Source: Candidatus Leptovillus gracilis
Lineage (GTDB): Bacteria > Chloroflexota > Anaerolineae > Promineifilales > Promineifilaceae
NCBI GenBank assembly: GCA_016716065.1
Contig: JADJXA010000025.1
Span: 124,001 to 188,000, forward strand
Length of the DNA: 64,000 nucleotides
Direction: 5' to 3'
Below are positions 34,096 to 41,854 of this stretch, in pieces. Under the pieces are notes generated by a model that was given only the letters and a program-made list of their open reading frames with translations, was not told where the DNA came from and did no database searches. Positions within the stretch are counted from its first letter, which is position 1, and the number at the start of each line of letters is the position of its first letter. Made by a program: the position numbers and the translations under genes.

Positions 34096-34297
34096 AGGTA
34101 ATCACGTACTCCACATAGTTCTCAATCTGACTGCTGCTCTCGAACTGCTCATACACGCCCATCTCGCGCAGGATCAGCCGCAGTTTGTAATGCTCACCCC
34201 AGGCAGAGCCAGAGGAAGTGGAGCGAATCTCCATGAACTCCACATACGCTTGCCGGAGTCGTTCGATTTCTTCTGGATAAAAATCCCCTTCGCGCAT
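34070..34297 (-). CDS. Hypothetical protein, 75 aa
   Basis: The start is set at M-R-E-G-D-F-Y-P-E-E-I-E-R-L-R-Q; codons further upstream look non-coding. The product is helical and acidic, with V-E-Y-V-I-T-Y-G-R-K near the end. It overlaps the next gene by 26 bases. No known domain. Its neighbours suggest a plasmid- or phage-type operon. Confidence 0.45.
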   Translation of the reverse strand: MREGDFYPEEIERLRQAYVEFMEIRSTSSGSAWGEHYKLRLILREMGVYEQFESSSQIENYVEYVITYGRKPDIF

Positions 34298-34363
34298 ATT
34301 CACTCTCAATGCCTTGTATCCACGCTCATTATACAACAGGGTGAACCCGAAAAAGCAACCCAT

Positions 34364-34529
34364 CCTTATAGTAGATGCCCGACAGTGTACGACAAGGGAA
34401 CCAACTCCTTCAGCGGAAAGCGCTTCTTACCATCTAAGGCCGCCCACAACTGGCGCACGTCGTCCGGCTGGCTGCGGCACTTGCCGTTGCTCTGATGCCA
34501 TCAGGAACATCGCCTGAAGCATCACCAAT
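34364..34529 (-). pseudogene. Decayed coding fragment upstream of small genes
   Basis: Between two small genes the minus strand keeps coding-like text in one frame: N-G-K-C-R-S-Q-P-D-D-V-R-Q-L-W-A-A-L-D-G, then R-F-P-L-K-E-L-V-P-L-S-Y-T-V-G-H. It has no start of its own and its frame differs from that of the 37-residue gene before it. It may be the rest of that gene after a frameshift. Confidence 0.35.
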
Positions 34530-34643
34530 TCAAGAAAATAGAAACGGCCGCGCCTCTCGCGCCCCTTCTCCCGCTACCAGGGTGACCACGATGGTCACTT
34601 CCTGCCCCGCCAGCGGGTCTTCGACGGTTAACGTTGTGTTCAT
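34530..34643 (-). CDS. Very short protein, 37 aa, probably truncated by frameshift
   Basis: GAGGTTTCT precedes the ATG. The product M-N-T-T-L-T-V-E-D-P-L-A-G-Q-E-V-T-I-V-V-T... is beta-rich and ends abruptly at F-L-F-S. Coding-like sequence continues in another frame downstream, so the gene is probably frameshifted rather than complete. Confidence 0.35.
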   Translation of the reverse strand: MNTTLTVEDPLAGQEVTIVVTLVAGEGAREARPFLFS

Positions 34644-34673
34644 AGAAACCTCGTTTTACTGGCAACATAAAAA

Positions 34674-34696
34674 GGCCGCTGGTTCTTCCAGCGGCC
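34674..34696 (-). terminator. Rho-independent terminator
   Basis: GGCCGCTGG and CCAGCGGCC form a nine-pair stem with loop TTCTT; on the minus strand TTTTTATG follows. It lies just after the stop of the 123-residue gene. Confidence 0.85.
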
Positions 34697-34711
34697 TGAT
34701 TGTTACCTGAT

Positions 34712-35083
34712 TCAATTGGCTATACGTCTAAAGGCGTGTCGGCACAGGGCTAATCCGCAGCGACAGGCAGGGGTAGGGGAGCAACGGGGGGCAAAGTCTG
34801 CCGTCACGGCCGTTTCTAACAGGCGAGCGACAGCCCCATCTAACAATCGCTGGTGAGTGTCAATCTCTCGCCGCAGCTCAACCATCGTTCCCTGCTGGAC
34901 GGCTTCTGGCTGCAAACGCACATCAATATACTCTGGTCCATAGCCGCGAAATAGGTTGCGTACCGTTTGCACCCGGATGATAGAGAGGTCGCCATTCTCA
35001 GCGAAGTGGGTCTCCAAAACGACACCATGCCAGTTATGAATCTTCACCACGTCGCCCACCGCTAAGATTGAATCTGGTACCAT
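34712..35083 (-). CDS. Hypothetical protein, 123 aa, with C-terminal Cys cluster
   Basis: Residues 1-55 form an SH3-like beta barrel pattern (L-A-V-G-D-V-V-K-I-H-N-W-H-G-V-V-L-E-T, then L-S-I-I-R-V-Q). Residues 60-90 are helical, and the C-terminus ends C-R-C-G-L-A-L-C-R-H, a possible zinc-binding cluster. GAGGTGATTC precedes the ATG. It is transcribed alone between the nucleotidyltransferase remnant and a terminator. Family not recognised. Confidence 0.5.
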   Translation of the reverse strand: MVPDSILAVGDVVKIHNWHGVVLETHFAENGDLSIIRVQTVRNLFRGYGPEYIDVRLQPEAVQQGTMVELRREIDTHQRLLDGAVARLLETAVTADFAPRCSPTPACRCGLALCRHAFRRIAN

Positions 35084-35121
35084 AGCTGAATCACCTCCTC
35101 GGCCAACCGCATCGCTTCCGT

Positions 35122-35265
35122 TTAGTCGAATGTGGCCCGCGTGGTTCCATACATGGTGGCCGCGAAACCACCGATGATCACGTAGTGGATGTTGAACTGT
35201 TCCAACTTAAGCAGGATGTCGAGAAACAAATTGGGTATGGTCTTCGTTTGAACCAACAGTGGTCC
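35122..35265 (-). pseudogene. Nucleotidyltransferase (MNT/AbiEii-like) toxin fragment
   Basis: The fragment has L-E-Q-F-N-I-H-Y-V-I-I-G-G-F-A-A-T-M-Y-G-T-T-R-A-T split around the G-G-F-A loop, the start of a minimal nucleotidyltransferase fold. It stops right after R-A-T-F-D, before the catalytic D-x-D pair. Its 5' end is replaced by the REP-like hairpin. Such enzymes pair with the small helical protein encoded just upstream to form toxin-antitoxin units. Confidence 0.6.
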
Positions 35266-35327
35266 GTCATTCCCGCGAAGGCGGGAATCCACTGGCGAAC
35301 ATGGATTCCCGCCTTCGCGGGAATGAC
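35266..35327. repeat. REP-like hairpin with 26-bp perfect arms
   Basis: The left arm starts GTCATTCCCGCGAAGG and the right arm ends CCTTCGCGGGAATGAC; the arms are perfect complements over 26 bases around a 10-base loop, and each arm contains an inner palindrome. This is the widespread repeat that translates as S-R-E-G-G-N-P and R-L-R-G-N-D. It sits between the two halves of the nucleotidyltransferase locus. Confidence 0.9.
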
Positions 35328-35599
35328 AAAGCGTGGCCGAAGTGAAGACTATCCCCAACAAATTGAGGCCGGGGTTTGAGGCGATGGGCACGTTCTATTT
35401 CCTCCAGCAGCTTCAGATCAAGCGCCGCTTCGGGGGGCAGATCAGGGTATTGTCGGCGCAGCCGCCCACGGATGATTCCGACCAATAAGGCTCGCGCATC
35501 CAACATCGCCTGAAGACGCTGCCCTGGTGAAAGAGGCAGGCGCAGCCGCATCAATTCGATGTCTGTATGGGTGAAGTGGGGCAAACGATTTTTATCCAT
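35328..35599 (-). pseudogene. Small helical partner of nucleotidyltransferase, 3' end replaced by repeat
   Basis: Starting M-D-K-N-R-L-P-H-F, the product has S-P-G-Q-R-L-Q-A-M-L-D-A-R-A-L-L-V-G and R-L-R-R-Q-Y-P-D-L, then E-E-I-E-R-A-H-R-L-K-P-R-P. This is the pattern of the short protein commonly encoded before a minimal nucleotidyltransferase. The frame enters the REP-like hairpin after about 85 residues and ends in it, so the natural terminus is gone or nearly so. Confidence 0.6.
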
Positions 35600-35662
35600 A
35601 TCCGTTACCTGTACTGCCCTATACTGGCATTGTATCATGTTCCGCCCACGGCTAATACTCCT

Positions 35663-36601
35663 CTAGCAGCCGAACGGCCGGTCGGCTGCGGTAATCACCC
35701 AGAGGCGCGTCGTCTCGTCATCGCCCGCCGCGACGTTGTAGGCGGAGAAGATGCGCAACCCTTCTTTGAGAGCGATGTCGTTTTGCCGCCTGTCGAAAGG
35801 TTCCAGCTCCCCCCAGTCTCCGGCCGCATGGCGAGCGATGTAGGGCGTTGGGTCAATGCCCAGCGCCGCCACCCCCGGCGTCATCACCACCTGGCCCAGA
35901 GGAAACAGCCCTGGCGTGTCCCGATTGGCTTCCTCGACCAGAGAGATGTAGAGGTAGGGCGCACCGCTGTTGTCCGGCTGTACGTCGGCCTGGAAACGCC
36001 AGTAGCGCCGCTCCAGGCCGCGGATGATGACCGTGAACTGCCGCCGCGTCGGGCTGACGTCCGCGCCGCCGCGAATGCACATGCCCAACACGTCGTACCA
36101 CAACCCTTTGTAGTCGTTGGGCCAGGCGCTCGCCACCGCCCGATGCAGCAGGTCGGCCACGCCCTCACTGGCGGTCACAGGAATCTTAAAGTGCTGCCGG
36201 CTGACTTCATCCAGACCCAACCGGCCCAACCTGGCGTCCAGCAGCAGGCCGTCGGCCAGCAGTTCCGCCGGGCCGGGGCCGGCGTGGATGAGGACGGGGT
36301 CGGCCGTCGTTGCTGCGGGCAGGGGTGGGCCGGCCGCCGGGGAGGGGCTGACCGTCCAGTAGAGGCCGGCCGCGGCCAGGTCCACGTCCGGCGGCGTCAG
36401 CCGGATCACCTCGGTGTAACCCATTTCCCGGCACAGGGCATCGGCCGTTTCCAGCACACGCTGGTAGGCGGCGGCGTCCATCGGGGCGTCGGGGTACACA
36501 AAAGCGGCCACCGTGTCGGCCACCGCCTGGTAGAACAGATGGGGCCGCCCGCCCAGGGCGATGGTGGTCAGAGCCGTCAGTTTTGTTTTAAGGTCGTTCA
36601 T
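35663..36601 (-). CDS. Plasmid-type conserved protein (unknown function)
   Basis: A 312-residue soluble protein from M-N-D-L-K-T-K-L. The last third reads G-Q-V-V-M-T-P-G-V, then R-H-A-A-G-D-W-G-E-L, R-R-Q-N-D-I-A-L-K-E-G-L-R-I-F-S-A-Y and L-W-V-I-T-A-A-D-R. That series (H-x-x-G-D-W-G, N-x-x-x-x-x-x-G, F/L-S-A-Y, W-V-I-T-x-A-D-R) defines a family found on plasmids and integrative elements, with no known activity. The middle part (P-T-R-R-Q-F-T-V-I-I-R-G-L-E-R-R-Y-W-R-F) may be a separate domain. It ends four residues after A-D-R, slightly short for the family. Confidence 0.6.
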   Translation of the reverse strand: MNDLKTKLTALTTIALGGRPHLFYQAVADTVAAFVYPDAPMDAAAYQRVLETADALCREMGYTEVIRLTPPDVDLAAAGLYWTVSPSPAAGPPLPAATTADPVLIHAGPGPAELLADGLLLDARLGRLGLDEVSRQHFKIPVTASEGVADLLHRAVASAWPNDYKGLWYDVLGMCIRGGADVSPTRRQFTVIIRGLERRYWRFQADVQPDNSGAPYLYISLVEEANRDTPGLFPLGQVVMTPGVAALGIDPTPYIARHAAGDWGELEPFDRRQNDIALKEGLRIFSAYNVAAGDDETTRLWVITAADRPFGC

Positions 36602-36822
36602 TGGTGTCTCTTGAGGTATCACAAAGCTGTGTCATGGGCGTACTCCCAGATGCTTACGTTGTCCGGTCCGGCAGCGATTTCAGCAAGGGCAGTACGGCCG
36701 TTCACGCCAGCCCGCCCGGCGAGGGCGCAGCGGCAGCGACTGACCCACCTGTATGCTTTCGCGGCATCCGCGCCGTTAGGCGCAAACCCGCCCACAGAAC
36801 AGAAGCTTGATACCCGAAAAAA

Positions 36823-36858
36823 AAGAGGCTGCTCCTCGTCATCGGGGAGCAGCCTCTT
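36823..36858 (-). terminator. Rho-independent terminator after lipoprotein gene
   Basis: AAGAGGCTGCTCC and GGAGCAGCCTCTT form a 13-pair stem; on the minus strand TTTTTTTTCGGG follows. The remaining part of the gap to the upstream edge of the next gene holds no convincing frame. Confidence 0.9.
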
Positions 36859-36879
36859 GCAACAACTTGCCTCCGCGGG

Positions 36880-37128
36880 TTACTCTCCCGCGCTCGCCAA
36901 CCACTCGGCGGCGCGAATGACAGCATCGCCCAATTCGGATTCGCCTTCGTCAATGATGCCGTCTTCGGCGTCTGCCAACGTCGCGGTTATCTTTTCCATG
37001 GCGGTGGTCTCCGGCGTGCAGCTTAGATGTTGGCAGCTATCGCGGATACCATCGCCGCCATCACAGGCGGTTAACAGAAGCAGGGTCACAAGCAGCAGAA
37101 TAAGCACACCTGGTTTACGAGAAATCAT
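36880..37128 (-). CDS. Small lipoprotein, 82 aa
   Basis: GGAGGCTTCCCC precedes the ATG. The signal peptide M-I-S-R-K-P-G-V-L-I-L-L-L-V-T ends in lipobox L-L-T-A-C. The mature part is short, acidic and holds two further Cys (S-C-Q-H-L-S-C) that could form a disulfide. It is flanked by terminators on both sides and so is a single-gene unit. Surface or periplasm-side anchored; function unknown. Confidence 0.65.
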   Translation of the reverse strand: MISRKPGVLILLLVTLLLLTACDGGDGIRDSCQHLSCTPETTAMEKITATLADAEDGIIDEGESELGDAVIRAAEWLASAGE

Positions 37129-37152
37129 GGGGAAGCCTCCGGAAAATAAAAA

Positions 37153-37190
37153 AGGCGTGGACACGGCCGTTAACGGCCGTGCCCACGCCT
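37153..37190 (-). terminator. Rho-independent terminator built from two ACGGCCGT copies
   Basis: AGGCGTGG-A-CACGGCCGTT pairs with AACGGCCGTG-C-CCACGCCT, an 18-pair stem with one mismatch; on the minus strand TTTTTTATTTTCC follows. It separates the ssb remnant from the lipoprotein gene. Confidence 0.9.
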
Positions 37191-37230
37191 GTCAGTCAGC
37201 AGAATGCTTACAAATCTGAACGAATCTGTC

Positions 37231-37850
37231 CTAGAAAGGCACGTCGTCCGCTTCATACGCCGGTTCGGCCGCGCCGTGACCGTTGCCATTGCCATTCCCG
37301 TTGGCCCCGTTGCCGCCGCCCAGGAAGATGACACGCTCGGCGACTACCTCATACGACGCGCCTACAGTTCCGTCTTGCCGCGTCCACAGCCGCGGTCCGC
37401 CAGTAGCCGGGTCCGGCCGCAGCCGCCCTTCCACCAACACTCTGCCGCAGCGCCGCCAACATCGCCTGGGCCAGACCCGGTTCACGGCCCGGACCGGACG
37501 GGTGTTTCTCGCCCAACTGCCAGAGCAGCCCATCGCGCACCGGCGACCCTGCTTCCGGCCCGTGAATGTACAGGTAGGCCGCCGCGCCGCCTGGTAGAGG
37601 GTTTCGGCAACGGCCGTATCGCCATCCTCAGCCTCGTCACCCGACCAGAAGAAATCGTCAGCGCCGCGACCCTCGGCCAGCGCCTGCCGGATGGCCCGGC
37701 TGTAGACCTGGCGCAGTTCCTTGCCCACCGCCAGCCACTTCCGGCCTCGCACGCCAGCGCCGCCACTTCGGCCTGGTACTGCGCCTTGTGGGCTTCGATG
37801 GCCGCGCTCAAGGTGTCCAGCCAGGTTGACCGGCGGCCGCTGCCTGCTGC
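37231..37850 (-). pseudogene. Decayed ssb and adjoining coding sequence, several frameshifts
   Basis: The 3' end encodes a classic SSB tail: R-V-L-V-E-G-R-L-R-P-D, S-Y-E-V-V-A-E-R-V-I-F-L, a Gly/Asn-rich linker and the acidic tip D-D-V-P-F. Upstream, coding-like text jumps between frames: A-Y-L-Y-I-H-G-P-E-A-G, K-W-L-A-V-G-K-E-L-R-Q-V-Y-S-R-A-I-R-Q, and W-L-D-T-L-S-A-A-I-E-A-H-K-A-Q. At least three frame changes are needed, so no full OB-fold can be made. This may be a composite of ssb and one more gene. SSB genes are usual on plasmids, which fits the neighbourhood. Confidence 0.6.
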
Positions 37851-37852
37851 CG

Positions 37853-38035
37853 TTAATCCTCCAGCGCCACACCCCGCTGCCCGCCGTAGTCCTTGACCTT
37901 GAATGGGTTGCCCAGGGGGGAGTGCGCCAGGCCGGCAGGGGTGTTGCCTCGGCCGATGTAGACCCAACGGTCGCCAAACGCCTGGTTCAACGCGGTCACT
38001 GAGCCATACTGCTTGAAGGTGATAATCTGGCACAT
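37853..38035 (-). CDS. DUF4326-type protein, probably truncated
   Basis: The 60-residue product has W-V-Y-I-G-R-G-N followed by S-P-L-G-N-P-F, the signature of DUF4326 (V-Y-I-G-R ... L-G-N-P-F). Family members are usually about 90-140 residues and continue with a helical part and cysteines; here the frame ends at V-A-L-E-D and helical text goes on in another frame. The domain is common in phage and plasmid proteins and its role is unknown. The RNase HI gene is directly upstream. Confidence 0.6.
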   Translation of the reverse strand: MCQIITFKQYGSVTALNQAFGDRWVYIGRGNTPAGLAHSPLGNPFKVKDYGGQRGVALED

Positions 38036-38047
38036 GGGTTACACCTC

Positions 38048-38503
38048 CTACACGCCGGCTGTACACGCCGCCGAAGCGCCTTTCAGCCGCCGCGTCGCTT
38101 CGGCATACGCCAGCCGGTCGCATCGCTCGTTAAGGCCATGCCCGCTGTGCCCGGCGACCCACTGCACAGTGACAGTGTGACGGGCTGCCGCCAGCCGCAC
38201 CCGCTGCACCAGGTCCAGGTTGGCTTTGGCCTTGCCGCCACTTCGGCTGCGCTCAGTGCAGGCTTTTAGAATGTTGGCTGCGTACTGGCTGTCGGTGTAC
38301 ACGGTGACGGCGCACGGCCGCTTGAGGGCTTCCAAACCAGCTAATACGGCCGTTAGCTCCATGCGGTTGTTGGTGGTTTCGTCGGCCCCATCCACCAGCA
38401 CCTTTTCCTGGCTGCCGGCCTGCATAATCGCGCAGTAGCCGCCTGGCCCAGGATTGCCGCGGCAGCTGCCGTCCACGAATAAAGAAACTGCTGTCATCGC
38501 CAT
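38048..38503 (-). CDS. rnhA: Ribonuclease HI with an in-frame repeat insertion
   Basis: A 151-residue RNase HI that cuts the RNA strand of RNA-DNA hybrids. The active-site residues are present: Asp in L-F-V-D-G-S-C-R-G-N-P-G-P-G-G, Glu in N-N-R-M-E-L-T-A, Asp in V-Y-T-D-S-Q-Y, and the late Asp in N-E-R-C-D-R-L-A with the His of G-H-S-G-H. In the loop after Y-A-A-N-I-L-K-A seven extra residues C-T-E-R-S-R-S are encoded by a dispersed repeat; this is the place of the basic handle region, so substrate binding could be altered. GGAGGTAGATGAG precedes two possible ATGs. Given its plasmid-like neighbours it is likely an accessory copy. Confidence 0.88.
   Translation of the reverse strand: MAMTAVSLFVDGSCRGNPGPGGYCAIMQAGSQEKVLVDGADETTNNRMELTAVLAGLEALKRPCAVTVYTDSQYAANILKACTERSRSGGKAKANLDLVQRVRLAAARHTVTVQWVAGHSGHGLNERCDRLAYAEATRRLKGASAACTAGV
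38238..38262 (-). repeat. CTGAGCGCAGCCGAAG repeat inserted in rnhA
   Basis: On the minus strand it reads TGCACTGAGCGCAGCCGAAG and encodes C-T-E-R-S-R-S in frame. Confidence 0.75.
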
Positions 38504-38856
38504 CTCATCTACCTCCGGTTAGATTGGGTTTGTCGGACCGACCCAATGCCAGCCCGTTCTCACCCACCTACAGCCGTAGGCTGTTTTGTCTGGGATGACC
38601 CGAACAAGCTGCAACAAAGAGAACAAGTGCTTCGCATAGGGGTGCGTTGAGGAGACGGCAGGTGACGGCCGACAGCCACACCAGGGTGGGGGCGTCCCGG
38701 GTCGTTTAGCAGCGATGGTGGTGACGGCCGTTCTCCGGCTCTCCGGGCAGTGGCAGGCGACGACATCGCATCCTATAATCTTTTTATGGGGATGGGATAA
38801 CGGCCGTTATGGGGGCAGTAGACGGCCGTCATCCTACTACAACAAGGCAGACATTC
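38504..38856. other. Gap without a recognised gene
   Basis: About 350 bases between divergent genes. Several ACGGCCGT copies and GC-rich frames on both strands are present, but none has a ribosome site and recognisable protein pattern. Confidence 0.5.
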
Positions 38857-39075
38857 ATGGCTGACGAACGAGAACGGGCCGAATTACAACGTCATATCCA
38901 AGAAGCCGAGGAACGGGCAGCGGCCGGCGGCCATCGCTTAGCCCCCTGGCGGCGCGTCAGCCAACCAGGTCTTTTTGTCCGCGAAACGACCTGCACCCGC
39001 TGCGGCGAGAAAGCTCAGGCCGGCTACACAACGCTGCTGGTGGCTTTTGCCCGCGATTGTCCGGGGGTTGGGTGA
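38857..39075 (+). CDS. Small zinc-finger-like protein, 72 aa
   Basis: The product starts M-A-D-E-R-E-R-A-E-L-Q-R-H-I-Q, a charged helix of about 25 residues, and later holds T-T-C-T-R-C-G-E-K-A-Q with one C-x-x-C pair and a Cys near the end (R-D-C-P). It could bind zinc as a half site. The start is chosen because the upstream part of the open frame is low-complexity. No family recognised. Confidence 0.45.
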   Translation: MADERERAELQRHIQEAEERAAAGGHRLAPWRRVSQPGLFVRETTCTRCGEKAQAGYTTLLVAFARDCPGVG

Positions 39076-39163
39076 AGGGTGAGGTGGTAAACGGCCGTTT
39101 ACCGTTGTCCATTGGTTAGGCAGCCGACTGCCACCTGGCGGCGGCCAACAAGGAGAGCAGATC

Positions 39164-39358
39164 ATGCGTAAACAGACAGAGACAAGGCGTGTCGCCCTGG
39201 TAACAGGGGCGAATGGGGCCATCGGCCTGGCGATTGCCCGCCAGTTGGCCGCCCTGCCTGGATATGAACTGGTCCTGGTGGGCCGGAACGAGGCGCGTCT
39301 GGCGGCCGTCGCCGCGCTCTACCAACTCTGCCTCCGATATACTCGTGGGCACGATTGA
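39164..39358 (+). pseudogene. Short-chain dehydrogenase N-terminal fragment
   Basis: The 64 codons encode the nucleotide-binding start of an SDR enzyme: R-R-V-A-L-V-T-G-A-N-G-A-I-G-L-A-I-A-R-Q-L split by the T-G-x-x-x-x-x-G motif, then L-V-L-V-G-R-N-E-A-R-L. The frame stops after the second strand, with no Tyr-x-x-x-Lys active site downstream. GGAGAGC precedes the ATG. It is a deletion remnant of a roughly 250-residue enzyme. Confidence 0.7.
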
Positions 39359-39412
39359 TTTTTCGCCAGCCATCGCTGTCAGCATCAGGCATGGTGACGG
39401 AGGTTGACGCCG

Positions 39413-39568
39413 ATGAAGGACATACAACCAATCGGCCGTCATTTCATCAGCGACGGGGAGTTCAACCGGATGCTGCAGGATATTCTGGCATGGGTCGGCG
39501 TCTACATTGAGGGTCAAGAGAAGGCCACTCCGGTGGAGCAATATGGCCAGATTCAAAAGAAGCAATAG
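39413..39568 (+). CDS. Hypothetical protein, 51 aa
   Basis: A short frame starting M-K-D-I-Q-P-I-G-R-H-F-I with GGAGG 11 bases upstream. It is helical and acidic with no membrane segment. It lies between the SDR fragment and the hydrolase pseudogene. It could be real or the tail of a lost gene. Confidence 0.3.
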   Translation: MKDIQPIGRHFISDGEFNRMLQDILAWVGVYIEGQEKATPVEQYGQIQKKQ

Positions 39569-39592
39569 CCAAGAGACGTGAAAAGGTGAAAA

Positions 39593-40344
39593 ATGGCTAA
39601 CATTTCCCGAAGAAAAATCATCCTGGGTTTCATTGGCATCCTGTTCGTCGGTCTGGCTGTTTGGGGCGGGTTGTGGGCAACCTACGCCCGGTCGCCTTTG
39701 CCGGAAGCGGTTGCCGCGTTACAGAGCGACGAGGTTATCGTCGTGACCGCTGGGCCCTGGTTGACGTTCACCCCGACGCAAACGGCCGTCGATACCGGCT
39801 TCATTTTCTACCCGGCGGCCGGATTGATCCCCGCGCCTACGCCGGTTTGCTGCGAACCATCGCCGAAAATGGGTATCTGGTTGTCGTGCCGACCATGCCC
39901 ATTAACATGGCGATATTTGACGTCAATGTCGCTGACGAAATCATCGCCGCCCACCCTGAAATTGAGCAATGGGTTATCGGGGGACACTCAGTTGGTGGTA
40001 CGTCTGCCGCCTTATATGTCGCCGCCCATCCCGATCAAATGGACGGGTTAGCTATCTGGTCATCCTACCCGGCGGACAACAGCGACATTTCCAGCCTGGA
40101 CATACCGGTGATTTTGCTTTATGGCGGTAATGAACTGGGTGTAACCGATGAAAGCGTGGGCGCCCGCAAACATCTGCTGCCGCCGGATGCGCTCTATGTC
40201 AGGATAGAGGGGGGCGACCATCACCAGTTCGGCGCTTATCAACTCGGCACTGAAGCTAACCTGGCGACTATAAGCCGCGAAGCCCAACACGCGCAAATTC
40301 TAGTGGCGATGCTTGAACTGCTAAACGCTGCCGCCCGAAGATAA
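39593..40344 (+). pseudogene. Membrane-anchored alpha/beta hydrolase with one-base deletion
   Basis: The first frame encodes an N-terminal anchor (K-I-I-L-G-F-I-G-I-L-F-V-G-L-A-V) and F-I-F-Y-P-A-A-G. The rest is in another frame, starting I-D-P-R-A-Y-A-G-L-L, with the nucleophile elbow G-G-H-S-V-G-G, the acid strand I-P-V-I-L-L-Y-G-G and the catalytic His in G-G-D-H-H-Q-F. Adding one base near 39830 (CCGGCGGCCGG region) joins them into 250 residues. All catalytic residues survive, so a consensus error is possible. The fold is dienelactone-hydrolase-like; GGTGAAAA lies before the ATG. Confidence 0.7.
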
Positions 40345-40375
40345 TGAATTTCTCTACGAAGGAAAACTCTCAACT

Positions 40376-40795
40376 ATGTTTGTCCAGATTGTCATCGTCA
40401 CATTCATCTTGCTTGAATTTTCGAATGTTCTAGCCTTGTATTTTGCGCCCAGCTCAAGATACGCCAATGCTGTTGGCGTTTTCACCGCCTGGGACAAGTC
40501 AGAACAGTACCCGGAAATCCATGAGTTTGTTAACTATCTGGTGAACTGGATCGCCGGGACAAAACTGATTTTCTTGTCACTATTGGCAATTATTGTTCTC
40601 TACGCCGATGCCGAACTGCAACGGCTCAGCCTGTGGGTGCTGGCCTTGACGACGGCTTCGTTCTACTGGCGCTTATTCCCGCTTATTCGTAACATGGGGC
40701 GGAACGGACAAGTCGAACCCCGGAATTATGCGACAACTTTAGGCGTTATGATTTTGGTGTTCATCGCTGCCTTTGTCAGCGCGGCGATTTTTTGA
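40376..40795 (+). CDS. Integral membrane protein, 139 aa
   Basis: Four hydrophobic segments can be seen (residues about 1-22, 58-80, 84-102 and 117-138). Between the first two is a polar segment with Y-A-N-A-V-G-V-F. GGAAAAC precedes the ATG. It starts 31 bases after the hydrolase pseudogene and may share its transcript. No named family recognised. Confidence 0.55.
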   Translation: MFVQIVIVTFILLEFSNVLALYFAPSSRYANAVGVFTAWDKSEQYPEIHEFVNYLVNWIAGTKLIFLSLLAIIVLYADAELQRLSLWVLALTTASFYWRLFPLIRNMGRNGQVEPRNYATTLGVMILVFIAAFVSAAIF

Positions 40796-41159
40796 AGACT
40801 GCTGTGGCGAAGGGATGACCCATTGCTTCGCGCAAAAGATTTCCTGGACCGTTTAGGGGATTGGGTCCCTACCCCTCAAAATGGTTCAATCCAGCTTTTC
40901 TCACAAACCCTACCTCTGGTGGCGATTCTTACAACCCGGCCAAATCATCTAATTTTCAGACTTTGATTTTAGAGTCTCTACCTCTGGTGGTTAGTTTGAA
41001 TTAAGCCTTTTCCAGTCTTGAAGCAAAACCCCGTGCAGGAAACGGCCGTCGGTTGACATGCATCAGGACACCATTCCCCCGGTTGCCGGCTGCCAAACGG
41101 CCGTTGTGCCCCTGTCTCATGCTACAATTTGGGCAAGAAACCATAATCGGAGGCGGACT
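40796..41159. other. Gap with direct repeat CTACCTCTGGTGG
   Basis: No gene is convincing. The 13-mer CTACCTCTGGTGG occurs twice, about 65 bases apart (near 40910 and 40978), each followed by divergent sequence. Confidence 0.5.
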
Positions 41160-41322
41160 ATGCTTGAATTCACCGGCCTTTGCCTGTGACCCCAAAGAGT
41201 ACGAAGCGCTGCGGTAGACGGTCATCAAGCAGTATGGTTCGGTGTACGGACACCTGGCCCCGCCGGAAGCACAGCCGCCGCGCCCCCAGCGTCCGCCGCG
41301 TAAACGCCAAAGTCGTCATTGA
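41160..41322 (+). pseudogene. Small decayed gene with a stop and a frame change
   Basis: GGAGGCGGACT precedes an ATG whose frame ends after nine codons. The neighbouring frame carries C-D-P-K-E-Y-E-A-L-R, then TAG (41215-41217), then T-V-I-K-Q-Y-G-S-V-Y-G-H-L and a Pro/Arg-rich tail. The two parts look like one former protein of about 55 residues. Identity unknown. Confidence 0.35.
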
Positions 41323-41854
41323 AAACGGCCGTTAACTCCACCAGGGACAAATGACAAAAACGGCCGTTTTGTCCTGCCTGGCGCAGATGATGGCGAGTGA
41401 CCAGGCGGGACGATACCTGGTCAGATGAAACAGGTCATATTTGGGGCGTTAGACTTTGCCAGGTTCGAAAGGCCGTTAAATCATACTAAAAGCGGCAAAA
41501 ATGGAGTAACTTCAAGATAAAAATTCAGAAAACGCCCCAGAATGGCGATTAAATGGGCTTTCCGAGCATTAACCCAAATTTCGCAGAAAGCTATCGTTTC
41601 AGTCGAGTAGCCTTGCCAGGCTAAATGTGGCATACGCCCTGGTTTTCACTGGCGAGATAGAACGCCCCAAATGTGACCACTTTCATGTGGCCTAGTGTCC
41701 GGGACCGTATTTGCGTTTCAGGTAGGAATAAAGGGTGGGGAGAACGGCCGTTGGCGTGCGTACCATTTTCCCCAACTACCAGTTGCACCAACCCACGTTC
41801 GCAGATACAACTGAACGGAATGGGGTAAAGTTCTTTCCAAAAGTGAGGTTTACC
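41323..41854. other. 530-base gap without a recognised gene
   Basis: Several ACGGCCGT copies at the left, then AT-richer sequence from 41470 to 41620. No convincing frame, hairpin with T run, or RNA gene was found. GTGAGG lies just before the next ATG. Confidence 0.5.

Noticed and set aside
35567..37219. 550-codon plus-strand open frame
   Set aside because: It is antisense to the plasmid-type protein and crosses terminators and a lipoprotein gene. Composition is Arg/Gly/Val-rich noise without a family pattern.
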